A stretch of DNA of 64,000 nucleotides from Pithys albifrons albifrons. Taxonomy: Eukaryota > Chordata > Aves > Passeriformes > Thamnophilidae. The stretch lies in contig NC_092471.1 in the NCBI RefSeq assembly GCF_047495875.1, positions 20,943,809 through 21,007,808 of the forward strand. Direction: 5' to 3'. Within the stretch, counting starts at the first letter, position 1. Every line of letters starts with the position of its first letter. Positions 1 through 11,181 of this stretch are shown here, piece by piece. The notes under the pieces were generated by a model. It saw only the letters and a program-made list of their open reading frames with translations, was not told the origin of the DNA and did not search any database. A program made the position numbers and the translations under genes.

Positions 1-496
1 GGGAGAAAGAGTGAGAGGAGGTGGACTGGCTCGTGAGAGGCTCTTGCACAGGGGGTGCATCAACCTGCCTCTTCCCCCATGGAGAAGGACCACACTGTGG
101 GGCAGGTCCTAAACCTGCTGAGAGCAGAGCCCTGAGGACCCCTCAGTTGCCCTTCCCATGGGGGCAGAGTCCCAGAGACCCTTAGGATCACCTTTCCCTG
201 TGGGATCCAGCCAGGGAGGGCACTCACAGCTTGCTCTGCCTCTCCTGTCCTCCTGCATGTGCAAAACCACCAGTCCCCCCCAGCTTGGTGCCAGGCCCCC
301 GGGCCACCCAGCCAGGGTGTCCCAACGCCCAGGGGACCCCCAGCTCACCCATCTCATTCCCAGAAGGTGGTGGTGGGTAAGGGGGAGCAGTGCAGAGTGG
401 AGGGAGCCGAGGGAGGAGGGAGATGAAGGAGGGAGGAGGAGGAAGGGGAGGAGGGGGAGGAAGAGGAACAAAGCCTGCTTCTCCTCCCCGGGAGGG

Positions 497-1369
497 TCAT
501 ACCGGCTTGTCCAGCGTTTTGGGGAAGGGCGTGCCGCTGGACGAGGAGATCTTTCTGCAGACCGTGTTGGTGTGGCTCTGGCAGCGGCAGCCGGGTCGTT
601 TGAGGCCATCATAACCCCGCTGGCAAAGTTTGAGGCACCCCAGGGTGGGAAAGTAGCAGCAGAGGCAGGGCATGAGGAGAGAGAGGAAGCTCATGGCAGC
701 CCAGCGGGCGCAGCAGGACCCCGGCCCGCAGGAGCAGGGGTCGTCGGCGCAGGTGTCCTCGTCGTCGGTGGAGCAGTGGTAGAAGAGCCCCTTGACGCAG
801 CAGAGGCAGGTCCCGTAGTCGAGGAGGCTCTCGGGGGAGCAGAGGCAGCGCTGGTTGCAGAGCCAGCACGAGGGCAGGCTGCGGGCGGCCGTGCACCGAG
901 CGCACTTGCAGCGCCCGCACTCCTCGCAGATGAAGAGGTGACCACTGTGCAGGGTGGGCTTCTCCGAGCCCCCCTTCAGCGGCGACTCCTCCGCCTTCAG
1001 CTCCGGGGCGCGGGGCTGCGTCCGGATGAGCGAGTGCCCGGAGTGCGAGGGCGTCAGGCTGCTCAGGAGGCGCTGCTCGGAGGCGGTGGTGCTCTGGGAG
1101 ACCGAGCTGGCCGTGCTGGAATGGCTCAGGTGGGGCTGCAAAGGCGGCATCTGGTGCTGTTGGCTGTGGCTGCGGCGCAGGTCCTGGAAGGTGGAAGACA
1201 CCAGGCGGTCCTGGGAGCACTCCTTGTGCGGCGGCTGGGCCAGGGAGGGGTTGGAGCGGGCTTGCTGGAAACAGCCCGCCGGCCTCTCCACGTAGTTGTT
1301 GCTGGCACGGATGGAGCGGATTTGATCAATGGACAGGACCTGCTGGAAGTCCTCAGCGGGTGGGTCCAT
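497..1369 (-). CDS. SPRY3: Sprouty homolog 3 (SPRY3), single coding exon
   Basis: Sprouty proteins are membrane-associated cytoplasmic antagonists of receptor tyrosine kinase/RAS-ERK signalling. The frame gives 290 residues from the ATG at 1369; human SPRY3 is about 288. Visible features: the conserved N-terminal tyrosine motif (SNNYVERP, Tyr26) that recruits SH2 partners in the family, a Ser/Thr-rich stretch (about residues 85-108), and the Cys-rich Sprouty domain from about 146 (FICEECGRCKC...) to about 276 (CRKISS). The wording SCWLCNQRCLC and KGLFYHCSTDDED fits SPRY3 better than SPRY1, 2 or 4. An upstream in-frame ATG at 1414 would add 15 residues. It is rejected because a strong acceptor (CAGCTCTCTTCCAG, exon start 1397) lies between the two, and the inner MDPPAEDFQQ aligns with the SPRY3 N-terminus. 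The 3' UTR runs off the window start. The divergent neighbour TMLHE supports the assignment. Confidence 0.95.
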   Translation of the reverse strand: MDPPAEDFQQVLSIDQIRSIRASNNYVERPAGCFQQARSNPSLAQPPHKECSQDRLVSSTFQDLRRSHSQQHQMPPLQPHLSHSSTASSVSQSTTASEQRLLSSLTPSHSGHSLIRTQPRAPELKAEESPLKGGSEKPTLHSGHLFICEECGRCKCARCTAARSLPSCWLCNQRCLCSPESLLDYGTCLCCVKGLFYHCSTDDEDTCADDPCSCGPGSCCARWAAMSFLSLLMPCLCCYFPTLGCLKLCQRGYDGLKRPGCRCQSHTNTVCRKISSSSGTPFPKTLDKPV

Positions 1370-1530
1370 CGTCTCGTCACAGCTGAGTTCAACCACACTG
1401 GAAGAGAGCTGCATTTCCAGGAGCCAGGAGACCCTGCGGCATCAGGGCACATCTAAAAATCCTAAAGGATGGGGCAGGAAGAGAGAAAATACTTCTGTTA
1501 CATTTTACAATGGATCCATTCATCTAATCC

Positions 1531-1618
1531 TAGGCTGGTTTGGGTTGGAAAGGATCTTAAAGCTCATCTTGTTCCAAGCCCATACCATGGGCAGGGACAC
1601 CTTCCACTAGACCAAACC
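1531..1618 (-). mobile_element. CR1 LINE 3'-end fragment
   Basis: Reverse-complement CR1 tail: 'tttgggttggaaaggatctt', then 'catgggcagggacaccttcc'. Truncated. Confidence 0.8.
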
Positions 1619-2071
1619 AAGGCACAAACACTGGCTGGAGAACTCAGAATGAAAGGATTTCCAACAATCAGACCCAGAGTACGTTTTTTCCTGGGAACAC
1701 TTAGGCAGGACACATCTGAAGGGCAAAGAGCGGTTGGATCTGCCCCTCAAACCAGGCAGGCACAATGTCTCCCCACACTTTTGAGCTTCTCATGTCATTC
1801 CAGAGCCTTTTCCACCCCTCACCAGCACCTCCCTCTCCTTTCCCAGGGCCACGTGCTGGCCCTCTCTGGAGGAGGGGAAATGGGAAGTGGTGATTTATCC
1901 AGAGGCATGACAGAACTGGGAATGTCATCTCTCTCAGAGCATGGGACTCTGCTTTGGGGGTTCCCAACACCCCAGAGCAGCCTCCTGCTGCCATTCCCTG
2001 CACAGCCAGGAGCACTGGGATAGGGGACCTGAACAGAATTAATTTTAGGCAGCAGCAGTGACAAATTAGAA

Positions 2072-2225
2072 TAATGGAATCATAGAATCATTAAGGTTGG
2101 AAAAGCCCTCTGAGATTATCAAGCCCAACCATGAGCTGAGCACCACCATCATGTTCACCACTGAACCATGTCCTCAAATGCCACATCCACACATTTTTCT
2201 GAACACTTCCAGGGATGAGATTTCA
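2072..2225 (-). mobile_element. CR1 LINE 3'-end fragment
   Basis: Starts with the antisense CR1 terminus 'ggaatcatagaatcattaag' and 'gttggaaaagccctctgaga', then the usual 'accatgtcctcaaatgccac' section. Confidence 0.85.
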
Positions 2226-4744
2226 AGTAATTGCAACAAATGAGCCCCTCACTCGGCCAAGGACAGGACCATCCCACAGACTGTGATCCTGGTGGACTGC
2301 AGCATCCCGTTATCCCATCCACAGCCCAGGAAGCCAATTTGCCCCCATCAGGAGCACCAAGAAGGGCAGGTTTCCTTTTAACCCCAGCAGAGATGCAACA
2401 GGGAGCAAGCAAGCCCCATCCTGCCCCTCACACTGCTGCCATGCCCTTTGCTGTTGTTTCCAGGAAATGGCACTTCCCAAGTTGGCAGCACTGGCAGCAG
2501 AACCCACTGTGCCCAGGAGTGCCAGGACCATTGAGTGTCATGGGCTGGGGAAAGGCAGGACCACTGAGGGACGTGGGATGGCAGGGAGGACCCCATGTCC
2601 CACAACTCCCCTTCTTGGCAGGTTTGATCCCACGGCATCAGCTTATCACCAAACCCTTGTCTTCCAGACCTTGTCACTGGCACTGGTGTGGGAGAGGAGT
2701 GGGGCAGGTGTGCAGGGGACTGCCACCTGGACAGCTCCTGGCCCTTGGGAGGGAGGGAGACACAAACCTCCCAGTCCTGCCACCTGCACATGGAGCTATC
2801 CCAGAGCACGGGCACCACTCGTTTCATGCCAAAGCCCAGCCACGAGCTCTCCCCCAGCACTTCCAGCCCTGATTTCCATATTGAATACACGCTTCCCGTG
2901 CCCAGTCAGCTTCCCCAGGACATTCTCCTCTGGCAGATCAAACGAGACCCCTCAGTGACAGGGATATTGTGGCTGTGCCCGGCCCCTCAGGAAAACGCTG
3001 TTCCAGGAGGAAGTTCCCTGCGGCGCTGCCCACGGTCAGCGGGACGGGACGGCCGCGGCAGCCGCCGCTTTCAAGTAGGTGAAGGGGCCACAGGTAGAAT
3101 CCGCTCATGCAGCAGAGAGAGGCAGAGGGAAGATTGATTTTCATTAGCTCGGCTGACCTTGAGGAGCAGGGAAAAGCAAAGCCAACTTACTTCGACTGCT
3201 CAAGCAAGATCTCATCTCTCCCATCCTCCTCCCCAGAAAGAAAAAGTGACTGATCTGCTCAGATTTGGAGGGTTCCTGCACACGAAGCTCACCTGCCGCC
3301 TGCTCCATGTGATTCCCCGTCCAGGGAGACACAGACAGGGAAGAATCACTCGCCCAGGACACTCACAGGTTATTTGGTCACAGCAATACCAAGGCGAATT
3401 CAGAGGGCACAGCTGAACCCGGAAAGGTTTGTGAGCAAAGCTCTTGTGAGCTGCTGCCCCCGAGCTCTTCACCTGGCAAGGTCTTACTAAAGCACAGGCT
3501 GGTGACCTGAAGCTCCCATGGCCCCTGAATCTCCATGACCCATCTCAGCCCGGAGCTGGGACCAGGCAGAGGAGCGCAGGGAGCAGCCTCAGTGCATTCC
3601 CACATCCCTCGTGACCCAGATCCCATCAGGGGAGGATGTTGGTTTCCACCTGGAGAGCAGCTGCTCACACCTGGGTGTCCATCCCTGCTCACCTGGGCTG
3701 TGGCAGTACCTGGGCATTCAGACTCGCCCAGTGAGACCCCCGTGACGGCCCTGGGAGGGGCTTGAACCTCGGGGAGACCCAAAGGGAGACATGGAAAGAG
3801 CGGTGGGTCCTGCTGTGACAGAGACAGCAGAACTAGGAGAAGAGCAGCCAAAGGGCTGACCCAGTTGAGGTACCTCCAATTCTCTGCATCACCTGGAGCT
3901 CAGGAGACACGAGATGACCCGTGAGCCAGGCTTAGGTGGGAGGGACACTGTGAGGAGGAGCCGAGCCCCAGGGACTTGGGACAGAGAGAGGAGCTACCCA
4001 TCCACCCTGCAGTGCCGGATGCTCAGAATCTGGGGCCAGGGCTTGGACACGGCACCCTGGGAAAGACAGATCCTGGGAACATCCCCAGCAATGGGCCGGG
4101 GGCCACAGTGCCCCCAGTGCCCCCAGCCCTGTAATTCCCATGTGCAGGATCAGACACGGCCCCAGGCTCACTGGTCTGGGGGATGTAAAACGTCCCTTCA
4201 GGAACCAAGAGGACATGAACAGAGGATCTGTGGGTCCTCCACAAGGACTGAATGACTGGAGATGGGACCCCACTTCTTCCTCCTCCCCTGCCCCATTATA
4301 GCCCAGTGCCCCCCACTTGCTCCCAGCCCTCGCTGCTCCAGCCTCATCCCAGGGCTGCATCCAGTCCATATCCCAGCTCCATAACACTGGGCATCCCCGG
4401 GGCTCAGCTGTGCCCTCCCTGCCTACCTGCCCAGCTGGGGAGGCTCAGGGCAGTGTCCCGCCAGCCTCCTCCTGCTCCTCACAACCCGCCTGCCCGGCGG
4501 ACATGCCAGCCCCGGAAACAGGGCCAGCTTTATGGCCGCCACCAGCCCCAAACATATAAAGTTCGTGTGATAATGGGCCAGAGGAGGGATCGTAAAAGCA
4601 AATGATTTACAGGCTGGAGGTGGATGTGAGCTGGGGGCGAGCGGCTCAGGGCGCCAGGTGGGAGAGCAGGGACCCCCTTGCCCTGTCTGGGCGCTGCAGG
4701 GCAGAGCGGGATGACGAGGGGAGGCTGAACCCCCAGCCCCACTT

Positions 4745-5245
4745 GGCACGCAGCCCACGCGGGACTCCGACCCGGACCTGTCCCACAGCCCCTCCACTAT
4801 CACAACCCACGCGGGGCTCGGACCAGGACACACCCGGCAGCACCTCCACACACAACCCACGCGGGGCTCGGATCTGTCCTGCAGCCCCTCCATGCACACA
4901 GCCCGCACATCCCCAGGACCTCCGAGCACTGCCGTGCCTGTAGCCCGCTTGTGTGCAGGTCAACCCACGCGCGACTCTCTGACCCACACCCAGCCCTGCC
5001 ATGCACAGCCCACGCGTGCCCAGGACCCCAGCCCTCACCTCACAGAACCGCAGCTTCGTTGCACACTCACAGCTCCTGCGCATCCAAGGGACCCCGCGGT
5101 CCTTCAGCAAACAGCCCACGCGTGTCCAGGACCCCCCATCCTCGCTTCTCAAGACCCATCGCCCCCTCTGCCCACGCGTGTCGCCCCGCCGCGCAGCCCA
5201 CCCGCGCCGCCTTCCGCCGCCGTCCCGCAGCCCACGCGTGTCCGC
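4745..5245. repeat. Degenerate repeat of about 50-60 bp with CCCACGCG core, SPRY3 intron 1
   Basis: Eight copies of CCCACGCG(T/G) start near 4754, 4806, 4856, 4964, 5009, 5114, 5171 and 5231, in a degenerate unit of about 50-60 bp (some intervals are doubled). Several copies contain the palindrome CACGCGTG. It sits directly downstream of the predicted SPRY3 first exon. Minus-strand frames across it show a recurring RVGC/RAWV peptide, which is repeat shadow, not protein. Confidence 0.7.
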
Positions 5246-5260
5246 GCCGGGCGGACTCAC

Positions 5261-5625
5261 CGCGCTGCCGCCGCCGGTCCATCGGCCCGCGGCCCCGAGC
5301 GCGGCGGGGCAGCCCCGGGGCGGGGAGCGGGGCAGCCCCGGCCCCGCAGCCGAGCCCCGCGCCGCGGGCAGCGGGAGCGGCGGGGGGGCCCGCGCTCGGT
5401 GGGAACGGGAGGCTGGGAGGAGGGAGAAGGAGGAGGAGGGATGGAGGGAGGAGGGAGGGACCTGGCGCTGCCCGGGAGCATCGCGCTCCCCCTCGCTCTG
5501 CGCTGCCTTCCCGGAGCTCTTAACGCTTTACCCAAGTGGCGTCATCCCGCTGAAATGGACTCGGCCCATTAGCGGCCCCGCAGAGCCCCGCAGCGCTCCC
5601 CAGGCGCCGCTGCTGCCCAGCCCCG
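5261..5625 (-). promoter_or_regulatory. SPRY3: SPRY3 CpG-island promoter and non-coding first exon
   Basis: A CpG-dense block spans about 5160-5640. On the minus strand it ends in a consensus donor, GCGCG|GTGAGT (exon end 5261), which would splice to the acceptor at 1397 in front of the SPRY3 start. A TATA-like TTTAAATA on the minus strand lies at about 5644-5652, which would place a start site near 5620. The exact 5' end is inferred. The last 22 bases of this exon hold an ATG (5282) that would open an upstream frame. Confidence 0.6.
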
Positions 5626-5926
5626 CCGCGGGATGCGCACCCGCTATTTAAACGTTTCCGTCTGCCCCGGGCTTCACGGCCCCCTTTGAGCCCACTCCCC
5701 GGCCAGGTGTCCCCCATCCGCGCCCACCGGGACAAGCCCCCCAGCCAGGCACTCCCCCTGAGGACGCACAGCGGCACCACGGGCACTGTCGCGATGGGTT
5801 TGGATCAGTGTGACATCACGGGCAGGTTGTGTCGGGTCGGGCTGCAAAGGGCCGGGAGCTGCTCTCGGGACCTGTCACCTCGGACTTGATCCGTAAATCA
5901 CGACAAAACGGGTGCAGTCACCTCAC

Positions 5927-6010
5927 AGAATCATCAGAAATGTTGGGAAACACCTCTTAGGTCATCAAGTCCAATCTTCTCCCAGCTCACCCTTTCCAGG
6001 AGGCACGACA
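5927..6010 (-). mobile_element. Diverged CR1 fragment
   Basis: 'cagaatcatcagaaatgttg...aggtcatcaagtccaa' matches the antisense CR1 terminus with substitutions. Confidence 0.55.
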
Positions 6011-8460
6011 GAGAGCCCAGGTGTTGCCCAGCCCTGGTATTTCCCTAAAGTCCGAAATCAACACCTGAATTAGCTCCCGTAAGAGAGACTCAGGGCAGAG
6101 AGGCTGGAAAAGGGCTTTTCTGTACTGAGGCCCACAGAAGCAGCATACAAATATCCCACTGTCCCAGAAACAAAAAGCTGGGACTCAAGGTCCAAGCAGG
6201 ACCACTCCAGAGGTTTTCCTGAGTCCCTGCATGCTCTCTCTTTGATGCTTTTTCTGACCATTGCTCAGGAGCACCAGGGATCCTTGTGACACCCCTCAGC
6301 CTCATGTAAGCAAATTGGACCTGGTTTTCCAGTCCCAAATGCACAAGGTCACCTCGATGACACTGGATGTCACCTCTGGGCCCCACCAGAGGCCCTACCC
6401 TCCCTTCATTCCTCCCAACACTTCCAGGGTGGTCACCCATCCTTTCTGGGAGTGTTCACCACATGAGCAAAGCAACATCCCCAACTCAGGGAGGGCTTAG
6501 AACCTGCTCCAAGACACAAAGTTGAAGCTTTGAGCCCTCAGCCCCCCAGCCACGTCCCCAGCAGCGTGGGGCACTCGGGGTGGGGAGGTCCCCAGGCTCT
6601 GGGGATCTGGAGGTGTGAGATCAGGATGGGGAAAGAGGGAAAGAGAAGGACCTGGAATCAGGATGACAAATCCAGGTCTGCCGTTTGTGGCTCTAACAGA
6701 TGGGGACAAACCAGGGAGATCCCACAGACCTCAGGGGCCCCCTCCCAGCTGATGCCAGAAGAACTGGAATCCTCCCCGTCTGGGGCCAGTGACTCCATGT
6801 CTCACATGGTGCCCAGCTGAGCTTTTCCAGCTTAATTTCCAGGCACTTCTGGGCTGAGCGTTTCTCCACCTCCATGGGATCCCACCAGGGATGCTCCTGC
6901 AGGAGTTTCTCCAAGAGGAATGAGTCCCTGACAGCATCCCTCAGTCTCGGCTGCAGCTCAGAGCCTTCAGGCTGCATCCCTCTGCGCTCCCCCGGCCCCT
7001 CCTCTTCTCCCCATCGCTCTCCGCTCCGTCTTTAAAGGCACAGAAGGCATCGGAGTTGCCCAGTTCCCAACGACTGCCAGCTGGCTGGAAGCACCTGACT
7101 CCTGGCAGCATGTGTGATGTCCTCCCTTTCTTCCAACCCAAATCTCTCACTCCCACCTTGAGGTGCCGGTGATTCAGGCTTCCCTCGCTGCCTCCCACCA
7201 TCCCAGCGCAGCCCGCGTCGTGCTCAGCCAGCGCCGCTTTATTCCTCACTCGCTGCCGACGGAGGGCCAAAAAGGCCTGAATGTGGAGCTCCCGGGAGGA
7301 GTGGGAGGGTGGGAAGCAGAGGGAGGAATAGCAGCCTCCTGGTGAGTTATTGACCGCAGCATCACTCAAGAGGAGGGCTAGGAATCCGAATGCGTTTGCA
7401 AAGCAGGAAACTTTAGAGCCTCTCCCAAAGAAATGGTCTGGGATTGCGCCCCTGGCAGCATTCCGAGGGGTTTTGGGTGTTGGGAGAGGGATGCGGTACC
7501 CCCTGTCAAGCTGTGGCAGAGGAAGGTGTGAGAATTCCATAAATTTCTGGTCCTCTGTCCCGTGTGGGATGTGTGGGACCAGGGGATTGAACATCCCTCC
7601 CTCGCTGTGCCCCACACGCTGCTGCCTCTGCTCCTCCTCAGCCTCCACCTGCAGCTATCCCAGCTTTTGGATTGGTTTCACTCCTCATTCCAGCTGGAAT
7701 GTGCCACCTTTAACCCCTGGAAGACCCCCGGGGACCTGTCCAAAGGCACGGGGAGAAGCAGCTCCTGAGTGTCCCACTCACCTTTGAGGCTGTCGGTGCA
7801 TCTCCAGCCAGGGGCAGCCGAGAGCACGAACACAGCGGCACCGAGATGGCAGCAGCACATCCCGGGGCTCCCAACTCCACCTGAGCCTGCTCAGCAGGTC
7901 CCCAGCACCTGTTGTGGATCTCTGTATTTGGGGCTCCCCCATCTCCAGCAATCCCCACAGGCCACCAGCAATTCCTCCCCACTTTGCTCTTTCCACTCCT
8001 CCTGCACATCCACAACACCCAAAAAAATGTGGGAAGTCACTTTTATTCCTTCCCCTTCCCAAAGTGTTTCTCTAGATCCACACCTTGCTCACAAATCCAA
8101 ACGAGCTCAGTCTGGAGCCTACAGAACTTAGCTGTGATTTTAAACCAGCCAGGATTGCTCAGCACCGTTTTCCTCACCAGCTCCAGCCCTGCCTGTGCCC
8201 ACAGCCGGACACTTCACAGCTGGGACTCAATCTGGGAGTGGGCAGCAGAGAGAGGAGGACATCCCAGAGCAAGGCTGAAGATGTCTCATCTGTTCTGATG
8301 CTATTTGCCAAGCTTGGGCTCAGGGGGAGGGAAATTCACCTGCAGTTAAGGATGATGCAGGGGAGGGAGAGAAAAAAGGGGAGAGCAGAAAGAGAACACA
8401 CTATTCCTCTGATTCAATCAGCCAGAAACAAGGAGGTGCTGGTGCCCTCTAATTTGGAGA
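6011..8460. other. Intergenic, no gene recognised
   Basis: Frames on both strands are short and without recognisable domains or credible splice-bounded exons. I see nothing assignable here. Confidence 0.5.
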
Positions 8461-8545
8461 TTCACAGATTTTAGGGCCAGAAGGGACTGTGATGCTCATC
8501 TAGCCTGACAGTCTGGATTATGTAAAAGCCACTTTAAGCCAGACA
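8461..8545. mobile_element. Ancient CR1-like remnant
   Basis: 'agggccagaagggactgtga' followed by 'tgctcatctagcctgacag' resembles an old CR1 tail shared by sauropsids ('ggccagaagggac...gatcatctagtctgac'). Heavily diverged; the family call is from memory. Confidence 0.45.
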
Positions 8546-9384
8546 GTGCCACGAGGTTTTTAGAAGTAACTGCAAGCACTGGGGAACTTATTAAAGGACT
8601 GTGACGTTCCTGAGGTGGGGACATGTGGGTCCCAACGTTCTGTGGGGAGGAGGGGGCCAGGTACACCCACCCCTCCAGGCTGTGGCTGAACAGACGGCAG
8701 CGCAGGGGGAGAGGAAACATCATTTCCCTTCCCTGTCATGCAGCTCCTTTGCTCAGAAAGAGCACTAAGCAAGGAAAAAACCCAGTCTCTTCCTTGTGTT
8801 TTCCTTCTGAACATTCCCTAGTCCCTGGAAAGAAAACGCCCTACAGGGATTCTGGACCTGGGGCGCTTCTTGGCCGCTTTGGAGTCCAACCCATGGCTTG
8901 CAGCGCTGCAGCTGCACAGCCCCCGGAGCTGAGCCTGCCTCTCCGCCAGCCGGATCCGGAGCTCCGAGCTCAGCCTGCAGCGGAGGTGCAGAGGAGGTGT
9001 AGGCATTGACTGCAATGAGAGTTTCCCTCTGAAGATGGAGCCAGGCAGCATAAAACATCAATAAAGTGCTCAGGATGCGTCCCTTAATGAGCTGAGATCG
9101 TAACACGCTGCCAGAGCCTGCCAGAGCTGCCCATTCTGTCGGGAGAGAGGAGCAGATCCTGCTGGGGAAGTGTTAAGTGGGTCCTGCTGACTCATTGATG
9201 CAGATGGATCCGGCTCCGTGCCGAGGCAGGAGGAGCCGTCTCGGGGGGCAACACCCAGTGCCCAGAGTGAGCAGGTACCCAGCACCTCAGTCCATCCTAG
9301 GGGAACAGAATGGCACCTGTCATTCTGTGCCTCTCCTTGTCCTGCTGGGCACAGTGATAGCCAAGCACGGGGGTGTCCCAGTCT

Positions 9385-9592
9385 GAGACACCTTCAACAG
9401 GAGGGTGGACAGGCCCTGGCACAGGCTGGGCAGAAAAGCTATGGCTGCCCCATCCCTGGAAGTGTTCAAGGACAGGTTGGACGGGGCTTGGAGCACCCTG
9501 GGCTGTTGGCAGGTGTTCCTGCAGGGGGTTGAGACTACAGGATTTTTAGTGTCCCTTCAAACTCCAATCAGTCTGAGATTCCATGATTGATC
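9385..9592 (+). mobile_element. CR1 LINE 3'-end fragment
   Basis: Sense-orientation CR1: 'ctggcacaggctgggcagaa', 'catccctggaagtgttcaag', 'gcttggagcaccctgggctg', ending 'gagattccatgattga'. Confidence 0.85.
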
Positions 9593-10379
9593 AGCTCCCT
9601 GCACTTCCAAAGCAGCTCATCTTCTTCAGAAACATGTTTGTCCCCATTAGGTCCCTGCCCAAAGCCATGTCCCCCTCCCAGCAGAAAAACCAGAGCAAAG
9701 ATGTGACTCAAGCAGTGTTGGCTCCAAAGGTGAGATCCCAACCCTGAGCTCCTGGAGAGCCTGGGCAGAGTGGGTGAAGAGACAATGCATCCGTCATGGA
9801 GATATCAAGGGATGATCAATACAGGCATATCTTCACTGGGAAGTTGTCAACTCCATCTTCCAGCTCCCTGGAAGGTGCCTGAGCCCCGTTGTGCCTGTGG
9901 GAGAGCTCTGGAGCTGGATCCCTTGTCGACAAAAGGCATGGAGGTGAAGGCTTCTTGTTCCCATCAGAAATGGGCTCTTAGGTCTGGGTGGGGTGCCATA
10001 GGTGGGTGATGTGTATTTCCCCATCCAAACTCCACTGCTACACCCATCAAGTGATAAAGAATTTGCACTCTCTAGACCCTGAATGTCCCAAAAAGCCCTT
10101 GGAGCACCAGCCCCTTGTCCAGGTCTCACCCTGCCTACACAGGACACGTGTTCCTCACCCAACCTGTGCCGGTGTTGCACCTTCATCCCTACCTTGATGG
10201 GGATATGATTTTCCTAGGAGTCTCTCTTCTGTCCCCAAGCCCTCAGGACCCTCTTTCCCTGGATTCTCTGCCCCTGTGATGCTCCTCAGGTGGTCTCTGA
10301 TCTCTCCTGAGAGCTGTCACCACCCACTGTTCCAGGTCTTCTTCAGGCTTACCAGCAGTCCCAGGGTAAGCTCCACCAC

Positions 10380-10692
10380 CTGTACCAGGTATGCCATGTG
10401 CACCAGGTATCCCACCTGTACCAGGTATGCCATGTGTACCAGGTATGCCATGTGCACCAGGTATCTCACAGGTACCAGGTATGCCATGTGCACCAGGTAT
10501 GCTGTGTGCACCAGGTATCTCACAGGTACCAGGTATGCCATGTGCACCAGGTATCTCACAGGTACCAGGTATGCCATGTGCACCAGGTATGCCATGTGCA
10601 CCAGGTACCTCACAGGTACCAGGTATGCCATGTGCAGCAGGTATGCCGTGTGCACCAGGTATCCCACAGGTACCAGGCATCACATGCACACC
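10380..10692. repeat. 18-bp minisatellite, about 17 copies
   Basis: Unit CAGGTATGCCATGTGCAC with variants (CAGGTATCTCACAGGTAC). Because 18 is a multiple of 3 and the unit lacks stops, several frames stay open on both strands (for example a CTRYAM repeat), so no protein is inferred. Confidence 0.95.
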
Positions 10693-11141
10693 TGGCATCC
10701 CTCCTGCTGATGCCCCGAGGTGCCCAGCTCTCCCCAGACCAGCTGCTCCATCCAGCTCTCCCACTTCTTGCCCCTTCCAGGCCTACATACCTGCCCTGAG
10801 CATCCTCCCTGACCTGGGTACCACCTTTCCCACTCCCCACCAAGCCCCACAAGACAAACCTCTCTTCCCAGGGCTGGAGGGGGTGGGGTGGGGGGAGGCG
10901 GCTCTCCCCAGTTTCTTTGCCCTCAGCTCTCTGAGTGCCCGTTTCAATGTCACTTTAACTCCAGCGCGTGTGCCGGGGAGAAGGGCTCCGTGTTGAATTG
11001 CCAGGCTGGTCACATGCTGCTGGGATTTGGCCGTAGCTAAGCAGCACCACCCCCGCATTCACTTTTTTGGCTGCTGACTCCTCTGCTCGGCGTAAGGGAG
11101 AGCCGGCGAAGAATAGGAGAAACTGGAGAGGGAAGGAAAAA

Positions 11142-11181
11142 AAATTAATTAATTAAATAAATAAATAAATAAATAAATAAG
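11142..11181. repeat. (AATA)n microsatellite
   Basis: 'ttaattaattaaataaataaataaataaataaataa'-type tract after an A-run. Confidence 0.9.

Larger units (their letters stand above)
1398..5260 (-). other. SPRY3 intron 1 (predicted)
   Basis: The intron runs from donor GTGAGT at 5260 to acceptor TTCCAG at 1398. It contains CR1 fragments at 1531-1618 and 2072-2225 and the CACGCG array. Nothing else coding is supported in it. Confidence 0.55.

Noticed and set aside
1370..1414. Longer SPRY3 N-terminus starting at 1414
   Set aside because: The extra 15 codons lie partly upstream of a strong splice acceptor at 1398 and are not present in SPRY3 relatives.
158..1456. 432-codon plus-strand open frame
   Set aside because: It is the antisense shadow of SPRY3; the minus frame has the Cys-rich Sprouty domain and this one has no domain.
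10243..11000. Collagen-like GIPGAH/GIPGTC frame on the minus strand
   Set aside because: The Gly-x-Pro pattern comes from the 18-bp minisatellite, not from a collagen gene.
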